From an uncultured Oscillospiraceae bacterium (lineage in GTDB: Bacteria > Bacillota_A > Clostridia > Oscillospirales > Oscillospiraceae): 6,587 bases of DNA. Location: the NCBI GenBank assembly GCA_944386965.1, contig CALXDE010000033.1, positions 1 to 6,587 of the forward strand, read 5' to 3'. A program made the translations under genes and the position numbers. The notes under the pieces are model-generated. The model worked only from the letters and a program-made list of their open reading frames with translations, had not been told where the DNA came from and searched no databases. Shown piece after piece: positions 4,511-6,587 of this stretch (position 1 is its first letter; each line of letters opens with the position of its first letter).

Positions 4511-6587
4511 TTGGCCAAGCAACCCAAACGCAAGGCGGAAAACGCCCGTCAGGCCAGCCTGACCATCCAGCGGCGGACCAAGTGGTTCATGCTGTTTTTC
4601 GGCATCGCCTGTTTTGCCATGCTGTTTGTAAAGCTCTACGACCTGCAGATCAATCAGCACGAGTTTCTGGAGGATAAGGCGGTGAGCCAACAGACCGCCA
4701 GCACCACCATCTCCGCCTCCCGGGGCACCATCTATGACCGCAACGGCGAGACGCTGGCTGTCTCCGCCACGGCGGAAACCATCTTCATCTCCCCCCTGGA
4801 GATCGCCGAGCGCTCTCAGGAGGAGGACGAGGCCACCGGGGCGGATGTGACATACCTCAAGGGGCAGTACGAGGAGTATGTGGCCCGGGGCCTGGCCCGG
4901 ATTCTGGGCCTGGAGGCGGAGGATATCCTGAAACTGATGGAGCGGACCTACTCCCAGTTCGAGTATGTGGCAAAAAAGGTGGAGCAGGATGTGGCTGACG
5001 AGGTCCGCCGTTTCATCAACGGCGAGATCGACGACCAGGGCAACGTGATCACCGAGGTGAACAAGGCCGGCCAGACCGTGCCCACCGAGCACCCGGTGCG
5101 CCTGCGGGGCATCTATCTCCAGGCGGACTCCAAGCGGTACTACCCCTACTCCACTCTGGCCGCCCATGTCATCGGCTTTGTCCGGTCTTCGGACAACGTG
5201 GGCGCCTACGGCACGGAGGCCCTGTACAACGAGGAGCTGGAGGGGAAGACCGGCGTGGCGGTCACCGCCAGGGACGCCAACCAGAACACCCTCCTCTACC
5301 AGTATGAGCAGTACTACGACGCGGAGAACGGCGACGATCTGGTGCTGACCATCGACACCACGGTGCAGTACGCCCTGGAGAAGGGGCTGGAGGCGGCCAT
5401 CGAGAAGTACGACGCGGCCAACGGCGCGGCGGGCATCATCATGGACTGCAACACCGGGGCGCTGCTGGCCATCGCCTCCCTGCCCAACTACGATTTGAAC
5501 GATTATAGCGCCATCTACGACAGCCTGCTCCAACAGGAGCTGGAGCTGGCCAGCGAGGAGGACTACGCCGCTACACTGGAGGCTCTGCGCTACAAGCAGT
5601 GGCGCAACAAGGCGGTGAACGACACCTATGAGCCCGGCTCCACTTACAAGATCCTCACCCTGGCCATGGCCCTGGAGGAGGGCGTGGGGACGAAAAACTC
5701 CACCTTCAACTGCACCGGCTCGGTGCGGGTGGGGGTGGAAACCATCCACTGCAGCAAGCGGGCGGGCCACGGCCTCCAGGACCTGACCACCGCCACCGCC
5801 AACTCCTGCAACCCCTCCTTCATCAACATGGGCCTGCGCATCGGCTCGGACACCTACTACGACTACATGGATGCCTTCGGCCTCTTTGAGCCCACCGGCG
5901 TGGACCTCCAGGGCGAGGGGGAGAACAGCGTCACGGACCGGAAGACCTTCACCAGCAGCGACATCTATGTGGCCTGCTACTCCTTCGGCCAGACCTTCAC
6001 CGTCACCCCCCTGCAGCTTATCGCCGCCCAGGCGGCCTGCATCAACGGCGGCTACCTCTACACCCCCTATGTGGTGGAGCAGGTGCGGGACAGCGCCGGC
6101 AACGTCATCTCCCAGCACGACGCCACCCCGGTGCGGCAGGTCATCAGCGAGGAAACCTCCGCCACAGTCCGGGAAATTCTGGAGTACGTGGTGTCCAACG
6201 GCACCGGCAAGAACGGCCAGGTGGCCGGCTACCGCATCGGCGGCAAGACCGGCACGGCGGATAAAACCGGCAGCGCTACCGAGGACAATCCCAAGGGCGA
6301 CGTGGTGGTATCCTTCCTGTGCTTCGCCCCGGCGGACGATCCCCAGATCATCATGCTCCTGACCCTGGATACCCCCAGCCGGGACACGGGCACCTATGTC
6401 TCCGGCGGCAACATGGTGGCCCCCACCGCCGGGGAGATCATGTCGGAGATCCTGCCCTACCTCGGCATCGAGCCCCAGTACACCGCTGAGGAGCTGGTGG
6501 GCGCCGACGCCACGGTGCCCAGCGTGGTGGGCATGACCGAGGAGGCCGCCGCCGCGCGGCTGAAGGAGTACGGCTTTGACGCCTACC
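4511..6587 (+). CDS. Class B penicillin-binding protein (FtsI/PbpB or SpoVD type) with C-terminal PASTA domain, partial
   Basis: This is a monofunctional D,D-transpeptidase that cross-links septal or spore peptidoglycan outside the membrane. The 692 visible residues show a basic cytoplasmic start (1-24), one membrane anchor (about 25-42), the pedestal signature SRGTIYDRNG (70-79), then the transpeptidase domain with the active-site STYK (S377, K380), SCN (432-434) and KTG (579-581). A PASTA domain starts near 667 (ATVPSVVGMTEEAA) and is cut by the right edge. Class B PBPs with PASTA at this dcw position are PbpB (vegetative division) or SpoVD (spore cortex) in Bacillus; only one may exist in Clostridia, so the choice is left open. 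Residues about 169-198 look like an insert relative to short pedestal domains. The TTG start is supported by AAGGAGGAG 6 nt upstream. The FtsL-like gene upstream is the expected partner. Confidence 0.95.
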   Translation, partial: MAKQPKRKAENARQASLTIQRRTKWFMLFFGIACFAMLFVKLYDLQINQHEFLEDKAVSQQTASTTISASRGTIYDRNGETLAVSATAETIFISPLEIAERSQEEDEATGADVTYLKGQYEEYVARGLARILGLEAEDILKLMERTYSQFEYVAKKVEQDVADEVRRFINGEIDDQGNVITEVNKAGQTVPTEHPVRLRGIYLQADSKRYYPYSTLAAHVIGFVRSSDNVGAYGTEALYNEELEGKTGVAVTARDANQNTLLYQYEQYYDAENGDDLVLTIDTTVQYALEKGLEAAIEKYDAANGAAGIIMDCNTGALLAIASLPNYDLNDYSAIYDSLLQQELELASEEDYAATLEALRYKQWRNKAVNDTYEPGSTYKILTLAMALEEGVGTKNSTFNCTGSVRVGVETIHCSKRAGHGLQDLTTATANSCNPSFINMGLRIGSDTYYDYMDAFGLFEPTGVDLQGEGENSVTDRKTFTSSDIYVACYSFGQTFTVTPLQLIAAQAACINGGYLYTPYVVEQVRDSAGNVISQHDATPVRQVISEETSATVREILEYVVSNGTGKNGQVAGYRIGGKTGTADKTGSATEDNPKGDVVVSFLCFAPADDPQIIMLLTLDTPSRDTGTYVSGGNMVAPTAGEIMSEILPYLGIEPQYTAEELVGADATVPSVVGMTEEAAAARLKEYGFDAY

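Noticed and set aside
4487..6118. A 543-codon open frame on the minus strand opposite the PBP gene
   Set aside because: Its product is a monotonous run of V, G, L, H and Q without a family motif, as expected for the antisense of a GC-rich gene. The plus-strand frame holds all three transpeptidase motifs.

Overview
The window looks like a chromosomal segment of a GC-rich, endospore-lineage Firmicute, most likely a Clostridia member of the Oscillospiraceae type (the Flavonifractor/Pseudoflavonifractor kind). That placement is inferred from three things: G/C-rich third codon positions next to AT-rich intergenic DNA, strong AAAGGAGG-type ribosome binding sites, and the gene order. I see no mobile element, CRISPR array, tRNA or rRNA. 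All genes are recognisable housekeeping or cell-division genes except one coiled-coil protein of unknown function.

Layout: (1) 1-170, minus strand: the first 56 codons of an Asp23/Gls24-type envelope stress protein, cut by the window edge. (2) 171-393: a divergent control region with one good sigma-A promoter in each direction. (3) 394-1942, plus strand: a tightly packed operon of rsmD (16S rRNA m2G966 methyltransferase), coaD (phosphopantetheine adenylyltransferase, ATGA overlap) and a 171-aa coiled-coil protein often labelled ATPase or V-type ATPase subunit H-like. It ends at a near-perfect intrinsic terminator (1968-2006). (4) 2007-2403: an AT-rich gap of about 400 bp with a run of inverted repeats, then a sigma-A promoter (TTGCAA-17-TATACT) and a 10-bp-phased TGGGG repeat that looks like the binding site of MraZ. 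(5) 2404-6587, plus strand: the start of the division and cell wall (dcw) cluster: mraZ, rsmH, an FtsL-like membrane protein, and a class B penicillin-binding protein with a C-terminal PASTA domain, cut by the right edge.

How the parts work together: the dcw genes make the septal peptidoglycan machinery. The class B PBP is the transpeptidase, the FtsL-like protein is its likely bitopic partner, RsmH modifies 16S rRNA, and MraZ is the probable autoregulator acting on the repeats just downstream of its promoter. The rsmD-coaD operon serves ribosome modification and coenzyme A synthesis and is insulated from the dcw cluster by the terminator.

No wholly new system is evident. The items most worth a second look are the MraZ-type operator with an extra copy over the mraZ start codon, the inverted-repeat run upstream of it, the uncharacterised coiled-coil protein, and the U-tract-less hairpin between the FtsL-like gene and the PBP gene.
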